Origin: Endomychus coccineus
Taxonomy: Eukaryota > Arthropoda > Insecta > Coleoptera > Endomychidae
Length of the DNA stretch: 64,000 nt
NCBI GenBank assembly: GCA_958510875.1
Contig: OY294069.1
Location: 166,531,111-166,595,110, forward strand
Direction of reading: 5' to 3'
A program made the translations under genes and the position numbers. The notes beneath the pieces were generated by a model. That model was not told the DNA's origin and did no database searches. It saw only the letters and a list, made by a program, of their open reading frames with translations. Of this stretch, positions 1 to 11,442 are shown piece by piece (position 1 is the stretch's first letter; every line of letters begins with the position of its first letter).

Positions 1-660
1 TATAAATGATCAACCAACAACCACAATTCACGAGGTATACAATAAATCAGTTCTCCCTCTTCCTTAACCTGTAAAAAAATATAGGTTATTGTTCGTTTTT
101 ACTACAAAAGAAGCACTCACCATTTGAGTCCATTGTTGATCATTTATATGCATTATCGGAACTGATGTACGACATAATGTAGCCAATGAAGAAGTGAAAC
201 AAGATCTTTGACTTTTTCCATTTATTATTATAAACATATCCTTCCCTCCTTTCAAGTGCAAAACTAGTATATCATATAGTTCTTCTAATTCCGTTTCTAA
301 ATTTATTTCTAACCTAACGTCACATTTATCACCTAAAAAAGTCATACCTTACATGAACTCGCATTTCCACATCTCACCGTTTATATTGGCTACAATATCA
401 AGTTGGCCGGAGCTGTGGATTTAAGAGTGTAGCGCATACATTTGGCAACAACGCGGCCATTTTGGTTCCTCTTGCATTCGTAGTTCGTATTTGACTTGGG
501 GTTTTAGCGGTGCCAATTTTATTTTTCAGTAAAAGGAAAACAAATAATATAGTGAGAACATACCTGGAGCTATTATACCACAATAAGGAGTTATCCTCAA
601 CCACTCCTTACAGTAACTTGTTTCATTCAATTTCTTTATAAACTCAAATTCCGCAGGCAC
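1..660 (-). CDS. Ocrl: Ocrl exons 10-12: ASH domain and start of RhoGAP-like domain
   Basis: Exons 660-564, 332-121 and 68 to beyond position 1. Exon 10 reads [20 protein letters not shown], exon 11 contains the ASH (ASPM-SPD2-Hydin) strand EDILVLHL-like segment ([16 protein letters not shown]) and the CFTSS...LCRTSVPI stretch typical of OCRL. Exon 12 begins [22 protein letters not shown], the entry into the catalytically inactive RhoGAP domain. That domain binds Rab effectors and clathrin partners in the family (known, not shown here). The remaining RhoGAP exons and the 3' UTR lie left of the window. Confidence 0.9.
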
Positions 661-3600
661 CTGAAACAAAACACAATTATAAACCGCACATCACCTCAAG
701 CTCTCAGCATACTTGACCAGTATTGGCAATTATGATTTCTCTATACTGCGTCTCTCTGAATTTGACCAAGTCGAAGCAAACTTCGGTTTGATCCACCATA
801 ACTTGTGGCAAGAATTCGTTTTCCAATTTGTCCATCTTTTTCAAAAGTTCTTCGTGTACTTGCCTATATTTCACTTGATCTACAACGCTTATTTCTGATT
901 GGAAAATTGCACTGACCGGTTTGTGATCACTAATTTGTAAGTCCATATGACTCCGATATACACTTTGATATATCCCTTTTCCTCTCCAAAGAATTCGATC
1001 CGTCCAGGCTGGAGGTCTGGCTTTTTCACTTGTATCGAACGTGTCACTATACAAATCGTATTTGTATGTTGGCCTGAATGTTATGTCGGATTCCGTGTAA
1101 TCCTGGAATATGGTAATTGCACCATGAACTGTTTGAACAAATATAATTTTACGCAATCTGTTCAGTGGGAGATAAATTCCAGAGGGTTCCATATATGGTT
1201 TACTGTTATGAATTATGAGATAATAAATGATCTAGTAATCTGTAAAATTACAAGAATAACTATAAAAATGATTTCAAGTTATTCAATGTTTGGAATGATC
1301 AAAAAAACAATATTTCAATTGGAGGTTTTGCCTGCAATAAGATTTGTTATTGCAAGTCATAACACAAGCAAACAAAGTTCTTAATTTTTTGAAGATAATA
1401 GAAAACAAATACTTGAAGATACATTTTTTCCTTAAACACAAATTATCGATGAATGAAATAGCTCTTCATGTTATTTAAAAGTTGAAAGTAAGTATTGCTT
1501 TAATGTTTCAACTATTTACATTGTAAATAAATGATTATAGAGGAAAAGTATTATTTGTTCACATACGCCCAAAACAACTACAAAAGAAATACTTTAAATT
1601 GATTCACAACTCAAATAGTTGAGATAAGAACAAGAAATTTTACTTTGTTCAATATCACTTTATTTAAAAGATCGTTGAATGCAATTTCGAACTTTACAGT
1701 TCATTATCAAAACATACAATTGTATGTTTTGATAATGAACTGTAAACTTCACAATTTCTTGTTTTTATATAAATGGAATATCACAATGTAACTGACAACT
1801 CCATTCAAATTCTCAAATATTCAATTTTAACCAGATTCACGTGACGAATGCTTACATGAAAAAAGAACAGTGTGACGTCAAGTTCAATATTGTTCTCTAT
1901 ATGAAAATTTTGATAAAAATATCATCAACCCATCCACAAACACGTTTACCACTGCAAATTCAACGATAAGAAGCACTAATATGGAACAATGATAGTTGAT
2001 AGTTGAGGAAATATTTGAGAACAACAACGTACTATTCGTTTGAATCACTGTCACACTCAATACAATATATGAGTCACATGTTTGCTATGCAGATTTTATA
2101 ATATAACATTTTCCGTTATATTTCAGGTGCCTATGAATCATTCAGAGGTTATCAGTAAGTTACCACAACCTAATTCCAATGAATATGCTAGTTTCATCAC
2201 TGAATGTGAACATAATAACTTTTAAATTCAGCTTATACTGAGCGTGTCTATCCATATGGACATGAGAATTATGAAATTTGATCAACATCCGAACGCCGAA
2301 AAGTATGTAATCAAACCAAGCTACTAGCCACTAGCCAGTCAACCAAACCAAATGATACCAGCTTCTGGAAAATATTCTTAAGTGAGTGAAAATCGATATA
2401 CATCAATGTGAAAGAATGTTTCCATAAGTATACTTTTTTACTAATTATACTTAAAAGTCACATTATGTGGAAGCAACCCAATCCAAATATTTATACATAT
2501 TTAATACAAGCTAACTTCGCAGATATATGGTTTAACTAAGAATGTCTCCAGAATAAAGTGATTACTGAAGGCGCGGATTTTATGCACCCTGCACATATAC
2601 ACAAACTTTGCATGAATTGGCAGAATTATGTATATTTTTTGGATATTTTAACCATAATTCCATATCATAGCATATATTTCATTTATTCTTGCATTTCTCT
2701 AATTTCATATACAGTATCGGAAACAATTCTTCTGGGGTATAGACAGAAATCTACACGTGCAACAAGGAACGCAATGATATGATAATACCACATAAACAAG
2801 AGAGACGCACTGCTGTGCGCCCCTCCTCTTACACCATCCGAGGCGTACACAACGACTCGCACATTCTCCCGACTGGTGCTGGTATGATACTGACGTCCTA
2901 CGTCCTGAGCTGACCGCCCTGAAATTGTAATGCTCTCTCAACATATAGCAAGCTATTCTTTACGCTCTCGTGAAACCACCATACCCAAGATAAATACTTT
3001 CCGATACTGTATATGATATACTTGTTAGTTTATTTAAAAACGAACATCTGACCGAGCATTTTCGATTACACCATTCACAAATTCTCAGAAAGGTCTAAGA
3101 ATGGGTCGGGCAAGTACCGATTTACGACTAGCATATTCTTTGAAGGGAAGATTGGGAAAATCCCAGGGTAGGTTACGTTTTTATTAGTACATATTATTGT
3201 TTGATACTATAAAGAGTGTACTGTAGTTGCGTATTCTAGAGGGTCGTCCAGCGCCCCTATCGGGCCGGAGCTAATGTTCGCTTTATCAAACTGCGTAGGG
3301 AGTCTGGCCCTTCTGGGCCAACTAAATAAAGAGTGGTCTAAACTGGGGCGGGAATCACCACGCATGAGGCAGGCCAAGCTCTTCATCAAAGTCTGTGCCT
3401 AGGCCCTCAAAGAAACTCCTTTCTCTGTGCAAAATGCGAGGATAAGTCCATATCTCGTAGTAATTTGGTCTTCTAAGTCGATCGGCACCCTCAAATCGAA
3501 GGAATTTCGAAGATTTTTTACAATTGTTTAAACAATTATTTCGACATAAAAAACCACGGGTAATTTGTTGTTCTACTTATGCTATGAACTGCCTAGTTAG

Positions 3601-6600
3601 TTTGGCTGTAATTAGGCTGCGTTTTGCCTGGGCCTTGATGGGTTAAACATGTGAGTATTTTCACGAAACTTAATCGGTTATAACGCGCTATAACTTTTTA
3701 ATAAAAGTACATATGTACTTCGGAATGGTATCAATCTCTTCGTAATTAGTCACTCTACAGATACAAATCGCTCACTTCTCCACACAATTGCGAATAATTT
3801 GATATATCAGACTGGTGCTGAGTCAAGATTATAAAAAGTTATTCCAGGATATTCACAGCGAAGTTTTACTTTTAGAAAAAAATTCGCCCTGAGCGCAAAA
3901 GCAAACTTTTCAACTTTTAAGGTGGTTTGTAATTATTCGAAATAGATGTAGAATCGAACGCAAACATCGAAAAGGTTAGGCAGAGTAAAAAGTTGAATTT
4001 TGTTACAAAGTGTTATTAGATACCAAACTTGGGCTTAAAAATTGCTTTTTAAACTTATAAGAACTTGAAATCACAATTAATGGTTATAATTGTATGAAAG
4101 AAATACTCAAACGGACACTTACCGCTAGAACATTACCTTGTTCTTTCTGTTGGTTTAACTGATCCACCACCAGCAAAGTAGACAACTGGTCTTGTTCTAA
4201 TAAGATTTTCACTTCTCTTGTGGTATATCTAGTTATTCTGTAATTGAGATCTCCCAACCAGTATACTTGGCTGCAAAATATAAGTTTGCGATAAAAAAAA
4301 AATTATTCGCAAAATCACAAAGGGTAATAGTGTGTCTGTGCAGTCTTGGATTGATTCAAGTGGTGGAACTAAGGTTATTCTTTGATGTCAAAAATGTCAA
4401 TACAAATTATGAAAGTTGATAATGTTTTCGATGGAAAAACACGTTGTATTATGGCCCTATTAAATACTAGTAATTTTTTGACATTATCTGAAGGAAAAAG
4501 ATTCGTTGCTATAACAGTAGATACTGAGAGGACAACACATACACTAACTGAACTGTAACTGTTATAGAATGAGGAAAGTAGGTAAGAAGGTACACGTTTT
4601 GTGAAACTAGAGATATGGCGAATGGGTCTAGCAAAAATATCAATTCATCAGTTTTTCCTGTAACTGTCCAAAAAAGTATATTTACATTATCTTGGCATTA
4701 ATGTAACGGAAATTAGAAAAAAATAAATATCAACTTTAATAAAATAAAGAGGTTAACAACTGCTGGTAGAACAACCAAGATAAATTGGTATTCATTTCTT
4801 TAGTTCGGAATCAACAAAATACGTTAAGATTCCTTCTTAGTTTAAGTAAATTAATGTATAAAAATGCTTAATTTCTTGACAGCTGTGGAAGATTCACATT
4901 TCAATTAGTGTTCTTGTTGATTTAATTTTTACTATGAGAAGTACTAACTCGTGATCTCTGATTGCAGGTGGACTCTTCTTGAAATTGATTCGGGCGTTGA
5001 TATCCTTATAATCTTGATTCCGTCTTTCATATTCATCTACATGTGCTGCTAAATGACAATTAACAAAACACAAAGATGTATTATGAAACTCTAAGCTAAC
5101 AGCTACACCACCTTTATTCCCCTGAAACATAAAAATATTTATTCAAGGCTTAATAATTATACCCAATTTTTATATCTGATTATAGATTGTCTACAAAATT
5201 TTACTAGATAAATTAATTCAATGGTATAAGTATTAACAAAATAATTCCTGAAACGATATCCCAATCACAGGATTTTGCATGACCCCACCCTTAATTAACT
5301 ATTAATAATAAAACTACACTGTAGAAAAATTCCAAAATGAAGTTTTTTATAACAATTTATATGGATGTTATGGAATTGTCACAAAATGATTTTGAAGGAA
5401 TAAACAATTTCCGCGAAACGCGAACAAGTCCACCGCTGCTTCAGCCCCAGGAATACCTAACCCTTGTTGCACAAATCCTACGTTTAATTTTGCTACACAA
5501 CTGAGTTCTAACTATGAGCCAATTCAATGATCCAAACTACCCCTACGCAAGCTACCTACAGCTCCGGGTTTCTTTCTTTCACAATACTACAAGCAAAATT
5601 TAACGTAGCTTGAATTTAAATAATTTCTTTGTTGACTTATATGAACACAAATTGATAAATTAATTTAATCTCTACACATTTTTTGAATTTAATTTGTTAC
5701 AATCTTGAGAAACAGGATATTAATTGATTTCAAAAAATATGATCTTGTAACCCAAATTAAATCTAGATTAAGGTTCTACATGATTTGACTGGAAAATTAC
5801 TTTATTGAGAAATTATGTCAACAACAATAAAAAGAAATTAAGAATATTTCAATTATTTTGAGTGTGGAATCTTGATGAAATATGTGACTCCAATTAATGC
5901 AACAATTGAGCATCCCTGTGGACTTAAAGCTGGCTGGACTTACTGAACGAGTAGGTGGTGAAGAACTCTCCTTCTTTCTCAAAGTAATTAGTTTTTATGA
6001 AACCATTGAAGCGGGGGCTACCCCACGCGCAAGCTTAGAAAATATGATTGATTTAGAATACCGGGAGCAGAGCCCGCCCATACTTTATAGAAACAACCTA
6101 TAGGAATCTAACTAAGCGAAAGATTCGTAAGAGACGGCTCTTCTCAACTCCATGTGAACTTCTCCTGACTGAAAAAAAATACCATTGACCTCGTACTGTG
6201 TTACGTTTGCTAAGCATGGTTCATGGCTGGCCTAAAAGTCGGTGCCCCGGAAAGAGAGTTCAGATTACAGTTGCTAGGCCTGTCTAGTATATCGTGTTCA
6301 AAATATGATAATTTATAAAACTTCAATTAGAATTAAATTGAATTATTCAAAGGACTCTAAAGTAATAATCAGTCGGATTATTACAATTCTTCATGATGTT
6401 TTCAAAGGGCAGAGCCAAAAAAGTCTCTGAATTTACTAAGCCTAGCTTTTTATAGTTTATACGCTTGAAAATTCTGATCGTGAGAGCGAAATTAACGAAT
6501 TTGATGATTCGGGGGAAGAAGTTGATAATGAGCGAATTATTAAAATATCATTTGCCACCTGCGACCCCGAGCGCTTCTTCAGGTAAACAATTGTACATGT

Positions 6601-9600
6601 ACCAGTTATTTTGGAAAATTTATTATACTTATAAATCAATTATCACCCAATTTGGGAAACATAGTCGATTTTACCTTTTCTAACTCTGATAATTCAAACT
6701 AGAAGAAAGAATGTTGGGCATACTTGAACATACTGAAGATTTAGGCATATTTATCGATAATAGTATGAAGTGGGATTTGCAGGTAAACTACACATTAAAT
6801 AGAACTTGATATCTAATATTTGTGTTCTTGAAATTGGCAAGAATAATAAACTATAAATATTCATGTGTTATATATTCCAAACACTTTAAATGTGCCTTTA
6901 GTTATGGTAGTGTTGCTTGGGCATGGTAAATTATTATCTCTCATAAATGTTTCAAAGTAAACTTTACTCTGATGGTGGCACTTGGTAGCAGGAAGATCCT
7001 CAGTACTTTAGAAGTATTTTCAGTGGATAAGGGTGATTATTTCTTACTTAGTGTTATAGTGTATCCACAGTGTGAACTCTTTTATAGTTTAATAAATCTT
7101 ACCAGGTTAGCTTGGACATCTGAAGATCAGTGGCGGCTCCTCGAAGGAGGCTAAGGAGGCTCAGCCTCCTCACCAATTTATCTTAACGATCATTCTCCAT
7201 TTTATTTCCTGTTTCTCTGATAATTCTTTAAATTTTACAATTAATTCCCCGTTCTCAGTAGTTATTTTTAATCTGGCAACAGTGGCCAGAGGCTAGATTC
7301 TCTATATATCTCAAACGCTAAATACGTGTGGTCAACACAGTTGCCGTTTTCCAAGCAGTTCAATTGCTAGATAGGGTAAAAGAGCGAATATGGCAACATC
7401 CTATGGAAGCTAGCTTCTCGTATGGAATCGTCGGTCGAATGAAATACGATTACTTGCTACCGCCCTTCCGCTAGAAGAATGCCACACGTGTCGTGTTCTG
7501 TTAGTTCTTGGTTTTGTAATTTGTACCGCGAGGCGAAGTAAGGTTAAGTAGTTAAGTTATAATTTATCTAATCGGTGAACGTTAAAATGATGAGTGACTT
7601 AGTTGCTGGGTTGTTAGAAAATCCATTTAGTGGATTAACATATGATAGAAAAGTGTTTTGTTAAAAATAAACGGCCTTTACCGGATTTGAAAGGATTAGT
7701 GGTGACGATGACAGGTATGTTTCAAAATCGAAATACACAATAAATTATATTGCTTGCTATTTACATCTGATACAACTTCATGTTGGGGACACTCGGGTTA
7801 TGATGATTTGAAAAATTTAGCTCGTGGTATAGATAGACATGAAAAACCGCAGGAACATATTACATCGAGTATTAAGTTTAAATTAACCGGTAAACAGAAT
7901 ATTGTTAAAGGAGGGAAACATATAATTTGGTAGACAAGAAACTACATTATAAACAACTTTTTTTATGAAATTTTAGATACTATTAAAGGTCAAATTGAGA
8001 TTCGATTTTCCGATTTACATGAATTGAAATTTTTCGACTTGACCAATAGGTGATTTTTCGAATCTTTTTCAAAAGAGTTTCACAATACACTTTTAGATAA
8101 CTTAGTTCTAAAATATAAATTTTTTGATAAAATAGCACTGCACAATGAATTATGGGTTATATACCTACTCGGATAAAGATATTTTAGGCCAGTACGACAT
8201 TCACGCCGATATGATAAAATGTATGATAGACAATGATTTGCAACAAGTTTTACCTCAGTTTTATAAACTACTTTGTTTGACAGTCACCATTCCTGTCACG
8301 TCGGCATCGGTGGAGAGATCATTTTCTACTCTCAAACGAATTAAAACTTACATGCGAAATACAATGAGCCAAAATCGTTTATACAGTGTTAGTTTGATAT
8401 CTATTGAAAAAGATTCAGTAAAACACTTAAAACAAAATGATACATTTTATGATAATATTATTGATCCTTTTTCGCAAACTAAAGACCGTAGAATTCCGTT
8501 AATATATAAAAAAAGTTTATAAAAAGAATGAAAAAAAAAAAAAAATCAAAAATCCAAAGAAAAAAAAACGAACAAAAAAATTTTTTGCCAAGAGAAACTA
8601 CACCTCCACGTTGGTTCTTGCTTGGCAAGAATTAATTTTGGCACTGAAGTAGCTGGTACGGTCGCTGTGCAAAGGTTAAATTTATTGGCTGAATAGAGTA
8701 TATTTTTACAAGAACGTTTTATGTCCAGCCTCCTCTCTTAAAAGTTCATGAGCCGCCACTGCTGAAGATATGAAGCTAAGCAACGAAAGTAACTGACTTT
8801 TTAAATATTAATTCTTACCATTTTTCCTAGAAGTCCGGTCCCAACAGTATCCACTGCAATATTATTTAAGTATTGATCGTGTTTAATATTCACCAAAACT
8901 ATTAATTGAATTCCAACCAGCCTAATTAAAGCTACTTGCTTATATTTTGCTTTCGAATGAACACCTTCCAACACTTTTTTTCTAAAACAAATTGTCATTA
9001 GAGTATCTAGAACAATAATTGAATATCTCGAAATTCAAATTAATTTCTGAAATCGGCACATACTTCCATTCGGCTTCTCTAGGTGTATCATTGAATAAAA
9101 ATGCCTCTTTACTCAAATCAATTTCTTGAAATCCAACCACATACAAATCAGGAGGTTCATCATCACAGCTTAACCATGATTTTAAGGAACATGAGGGCAA
9201 TTGTCCATTAACATTCCATGTACCAATGAATATACTAAAATATAAATCAGCATGATATGCATTACTATAATAAGGGGAAACAGATTTCATGAATAAAATG
9301 AAAAATTATAGAATTAACATATTAAAAATATAATTTTTCTCACGTGAATTCTTGATGTTGTGTATACTCTGGTTCCTTCAATTTCATATGGTACCGCAAC
9401 ATGGAATCACGGTTAGACGATGCTTGGTTCTGTGCCATTCTTTGACGAATGAATCCCTCCGTTAACTGTTAATGTAGATTACAGTGATAACATTAAAAAA
9501 TTCAATTCAAATAGTTGTAAAAACTCATGAATAGATTGACTTCTGAGATAATTCTAAATTTCAAAATTGGCCAACATTACTAATTAGTAATTACAATGAT

Positions 9601-10636
9601 TATTAGGAAATAACGACTTCTGAAGATTTATTGTATGTGACTGGAATAAGGTAATTTTATATTAAAGAAGCCTTAATTAAATTCAGCATGTACTAAACTA
9701 CCTTTAGCTTTTAGCTCACTGTTTAACCCATGTGTCATAATAAGGGTACTGTCAAACTGCAGACATTCATTCTTGTTACTACTTATCATAGATAAAATAA
9801 GCTAAGGGAAGGATCGAAGAAATGATCATAAAGAAAGCTAGAATTACATACCTCTGGATCCATTTCCAAGCTGTTGTTTAGAAAATATGATGTGGAATTT
9901 ATATATTTTTGTAGCCAGTTATTCTCTACTGTAGTTTGTGACACTGAAAACAACAAACGACTTATTAATTCAGAATTGAGCAAATCACTTATTGATTGTG
10001 AGTATTTACATTTTTCAGATTTTGACACTTCAGAAGCGAAACTAGAACTTTCTGGTCCAATTTCTATTTTGAATTGGAGTGTAATTTTTTTGTATTTAAT
10101 TATGAACAAAAGGCTATCATCTTCACCTGGTATTAACTCAGTATCTACAACAAAAGTAAAACTCACAACCTTTGTAACAATTTACCATTCTATTCATGTT
10201 AGATAAATAATATTGTTATTAGCAAAATGCAAAACATGGAAATGTTAGGTGTAAGGTACAGATTCAGTAACATTTGCAACACAACACAATAGGGCAAAGG
10301 AAAAGAACTTACAACATTGGAAATATTTGTCGATTGGAATTACTGTTTCAATAGTTAGATCAGAAATATTAATAGGTTTTCTTTTTTCAGAATGAAATAG
10401 GAACAACGCATAAGAGAATTTGCACTCTACTAAAGCAAATAGTCTATAATCATCATTCAAATTGCCTTCAGCTAATGAAACATTTAAATGCACCTGTTAT
10501 ATAGTTAAGAATAATATACGTGATTATTATAAACCTTACAAATAAGGGAATAATTAAAGGATACACATGTAACCGTTTCAGGTGTATTCAATTTTGCTTG
10601 AACTACATGAATTACATCTTGATGTACTGCTATCAT
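1..10636 (-). CDS. Ocrl: Ocrl: inositol polyphosphate 5-phosphatase (12 exons, 3' end beyond window)
   Basis: Lipid phosphatase that removes the 5-phosphate from PI(4,5)P2 and related phosphoinositides on endosomal and Golgi membranes (known for the OCRL/INPP5B family). Exons in transcript order: 10636-10565, 10493-10313, 10144-9852, 9465-9344, 9234-9064, 8981-8819, 5121-4949, 4270-4123, 1102-713, 660-564, 332-121, 68 to before 1. Every junction is GT-AG and all phases fit, giving about 696 residues before the window edge. The order is PH-like, 5-phosphatase, ASH, start of RhoGAP-like, which is the family order. The start is the ATG at 10636; the first 24-codon exon is inferred from phase and a GTATCC donor. 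The 3.7-kb intron (8818-5122) holds a hAT element and the 3.0-kb intron (4122-1103) holds a palindrome, a MITE and LINE debris. Insects usually carry a single OCRL/INPP5B gene, so the ortholog call is firm; exact edges are my reading. Confidence 0.95.
713..5121 (-). CDS. Ocrl: Ocrl exons 7-9: rest of 5-phosphatase catalytic domain
   Basis: Exons 5121-4949, 4270-4123 and 1102-713. Exon 7 begins [18 protein letters not shown] (from residue 335) and includes the CHLAAH strand and the family signature EYERRNQDY. Exon 8 contributes [10 protein letters not shown] (395-404), the GDLNYR signature with D399 and N401. Exon 9 has PTYKYD (452-457), the inositol 5-phosphatase signature [10 protein letters not shown] (471-480) and SDHKPV (499-504) with the catalytic D500-H501 pair. 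All catalytic motifs are intact. Exon 7 uses a GTTAGT donor, weaker than the others but phase-correct (the split codon is Asp). Exon 9 then runs into the ASH domain and ends IANTGQ before GTATGC. Confidence 0.94.
1693..1746. repeat. Perfect 54-bp palindrome
   Basis: Two 27-base arms meet at CAATTG with no spacer and no mismatch (arm starts TTTACAGTTCATTATC). A looser inverted repeat continues outward (AACAAGAAATT near 1628 against AATTTCTTGTT near 1750), so the whole foldback spans roughly 1625-1765. It lies in an Ocrl intron. It could be the core of a small foldback transposon; a zero-length loop argues against a microRNA hairpin. Confidence 0.9.
2712..3009. mobile_element. Tc1/mariner-type MITE, about 298 bp
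   Basis: Left end CAGTATCGGAAA and right end TTTCCGATACTG are perfect inverted repeats, each flanked by TATA, so a TA target duplication is likely. The whole match including flank is 19 bp. There is no coding capacity inside; the interior is moderately GC-rich. Presumably a non-autonomous element mobilised by a Tc1-like transposase (inference). Confidence 0.7.
3230..3420 (+). pseudogene. Scrap of LINE ORF2 C-terminus (RNase H family)
   Basis: The plus strand reads [14 protein letters not shown] followed, about 20 residues on, by MRQAKLFIK, the region after the RNase H domain in insect LINEs (GPEP...RQAK). The same segment appears in reverse orientation near 41150-41280. Truncated at both ends, with a stop after KVCA. 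Confidence 0.55.
6700..6930 (+). pseudogene. LINE reverse-transcriptase C-terminal fragment
   Basis: Frames in the plus strand give [20 protein letters not shown], then after a stop [19 protein letters not shown] and FSYGSVAWA. This is the order LGI.iD..l.W..H ... L ... v.SYG...WG of jockey/CR1-type elements after the YADD motif. It has stops and no ends; a relic. Confidence 0.55.
6965..7100 (+). repeat. Dispersed repeat, one of three copies in the window
   Basis: The segment with GATGGTGGCACTTGGTAGC, then TGGATAAGGGTGATTATTTC and CACAGTGTGAACTC, recurs at 45765-45900 (plus) and 45545-45680 (minus). No coding sense found. Probably an untranslated part of an unrecognised retroelement or a SINE/MITE; the ends are not clear. 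Confidence 0.6.
7128..8761 (+). mobile_element. Internally deleted hAT transposon, copy 1 (1,634 bp)
   Basis: Bounded by CAGTGGCGGCTC and its inverse GAGCCGCCACTG, with a perfect 8-bp target duplication CTGAAGAT at 7120-7127 and 8762-8769, the hAT hallmark. Just inside the left end is an 8-bp-stem hairpin (AGGAGGCT C AGCCTCCT, 7154-7170). It sits in an Ocrl intron with its right end 57 nt from exon 6. The coding remains are described separately. A sister copy with the same internal deletion lies at 29524-31121, so this is a non-autonomous lineage rather than a private deletion. Confidence 0.92.
7587..8522 (+). pseudogene. hAT transposase remnant (N-term, TTF finger, hATC domain)
   Basis: Begins with tandem ATGs at 7587/7590 giving [18 protein letters not shown] before a stop. 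A TTF-type zinc finger remnant follows with frame breaks near 7770-7925 ([16 protein letters not shown]). The catalytic centre is missing. The final 125-codon frame (8145-8522) is intact and encodes the hAT C-terminal dimerisation domain, with [19 protein letters not shown] and SLISIEKD. It cannot encode an active transposase. By motif it belongs with ZMYM/TTF-finger hATs. Confidence 0.85.
8819..9465 (-). CDS. Ocrl: Ocrl exons 4-6: start of 5-phosphatase catalytic domain
   Basis: Exons 9465-9344, 9234-9064 and 8981-8819. Exon 4 encodes a linker ([18 protein letters not shown]). Exon 5 opens the phosphatase fold with IGTWNVNGQ (residues 226-234) and [15 protein letters not shown]260 of that motif is the conserved metal-binding glutamate of the EEP superfamily. 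Exon 6 carries [16 protein letters not shown] and ends GTGLLGKM. The exon 5/6 junction splits a Lys codon and restores the family sequence REAEWK. Exon 6 lies only 57 nt from the end of the hAT insertion at 7128-8761, so its splice donor region has survived a close insertion. Confidence 0.93.
9466..9851. other. Ocrl intron 3
   Basis: 386-bp AT-rich intron between the PH-linker exon and exon 4. Nothing else recognised. Confidence 0.8.
9852..10636 (-). CDS. Ocrl: Ocrl exons 1-3: N-terminal PH-like domain
   Basis: Three exons (10636-10565, 10493-10313, 10144-9852) encode residues 1 to about 182. The strip around residues 70-90 ([14 protein letters not shown], the Y formed across the exon 2/3 junction) matches the PH-domain end of vertebrate OCRL, where the equivalent reads as an isoleucine-proline-isoleucine strand followed by a Cys. 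The downstream part (residues 110-180) is Ser/Asn rich with no motif I recognise and probably forms the linker to the catalytic domain. Exon 3 ends at CCAGAG before GTATGT. The least certain point is exon 1: its donor was chosen because it alone keeps phase 0 with the next exon. Confidence 0.82.
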
Positions 10637-11442
10637 ACTTTTTATGAATAATGGTTAGTTTTCATATTACGTTTGAGTAATTGTATCTAGTAATTATTAA
10701 AAAAATTATATCAAATTTCAAAAAAGACAACCTCCAAATTCAAACGCCCTTATGTCATACGTCATGAGTTGTGACAACACACATCGAATCGAATCTACCT
10801 AAATAAAAGTCACAGATTGAACATATGTCTTCTAAAAGTTTAGATAAAACGTTAGAGTAGAAAAGAGTACCAACGAATCAATGTATATTTCAGCAATTGA
10901 ATAAACAGTGTTCTTAAGCTAACGAGGATTCTTTATTCTTTGTTATGGCTCATTATATTGAATCATTCCAGTCTAGTATATAGCCTTTCAAGAGTACGAG
11001 TAGTCGAGTATGGATTCTATGGATACGATACCTGTGACAATTCTAATTTTATCACAGAGTAGTATATCCCTACTCTGTGATATTATCATTAGTTCAAATC
11101 ATAGACATAGACCGAATCTGTATGGTTCGAATATATATAAAACATGATTATTCAATAATTTTTGCATATTGTTCGTTATTTAAACTTCAATTGAAATTGC
11201 TTTTGTAAATTTTTTTTTAAATTTTATGGGAACTCAAGGGATAGCGATTGAAGTGTTACGTTGATTCATTTTGTCAAATTAGATCAAACAGATGAGCATC
11301 AGAATAGTTAGTGATAAGTTCAGATAGTTGACTCACTCACACTCGCACTAAACTTAAAACGTTATTAAGCTCGATATCGAGAGAATTTGTTAATTCATTC
11401 GGGGGTCCACTTATTTCCGTAGAGGAGAAGTTAATTAAAAGA
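10637..11442. promoter_or_regulatory. Divergent intergenic region between Ocrl and the RING gene
   Basis: About 800 bp separate the two start codons, so a shared bidirectional promoter is likely (inference). No clear TATA box is placed for either gene. A perfect 12-bp-stem hairpin with a 7-nt loop (ATCACAGAGTAG / CTACTCTGTGAT) lies at 11051-11081. Untranslated first exons may exist and cannot be excluded. Confidence 0.5.

Larger units (their letters stand above)
1103..4122 (-). other. Ocrl intron with palindrome, MITE and LINE debris
   Basis: Three-kilobase intron between Ocrl exons 8 and 9. It contains the 54-bp palindrome at 1693, a Tc1-type MITE at 2712-3009 and a LINE scrap at 3230-3420, each listed separately. 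The rest is AT-rich, and I see no exon or RNA gene in it. Confidence 0.7.
5122..7127. other. Ocrl intron, left part, mostly featureless
   Basis: AT-rich intronic DNA between Ocrl exon 7 and the hAT element. Two pieces stand out: a LINE fragment (6700-6930) and a dispersed repeat (6965-7100). A locally GC-rich stretch at 5890-6110 has an open frame of 68 codons, but I do not recognise it and see no splice context. Confidence 0.6.

Noticed and set aside
5897..6103. 68-codon open frame in locally GC-rich intronic DNA
   Set aside because: No motif, no splice signals tying it to anything, and it lies inside the Ocrl intron.
8520..8585. A-rich tract as a retroposon poly(A) tail
   Set aside because: It lies inside hAT copy 1 and has a T-rich counterpart in the reversed copy 2, so it is part of that element.
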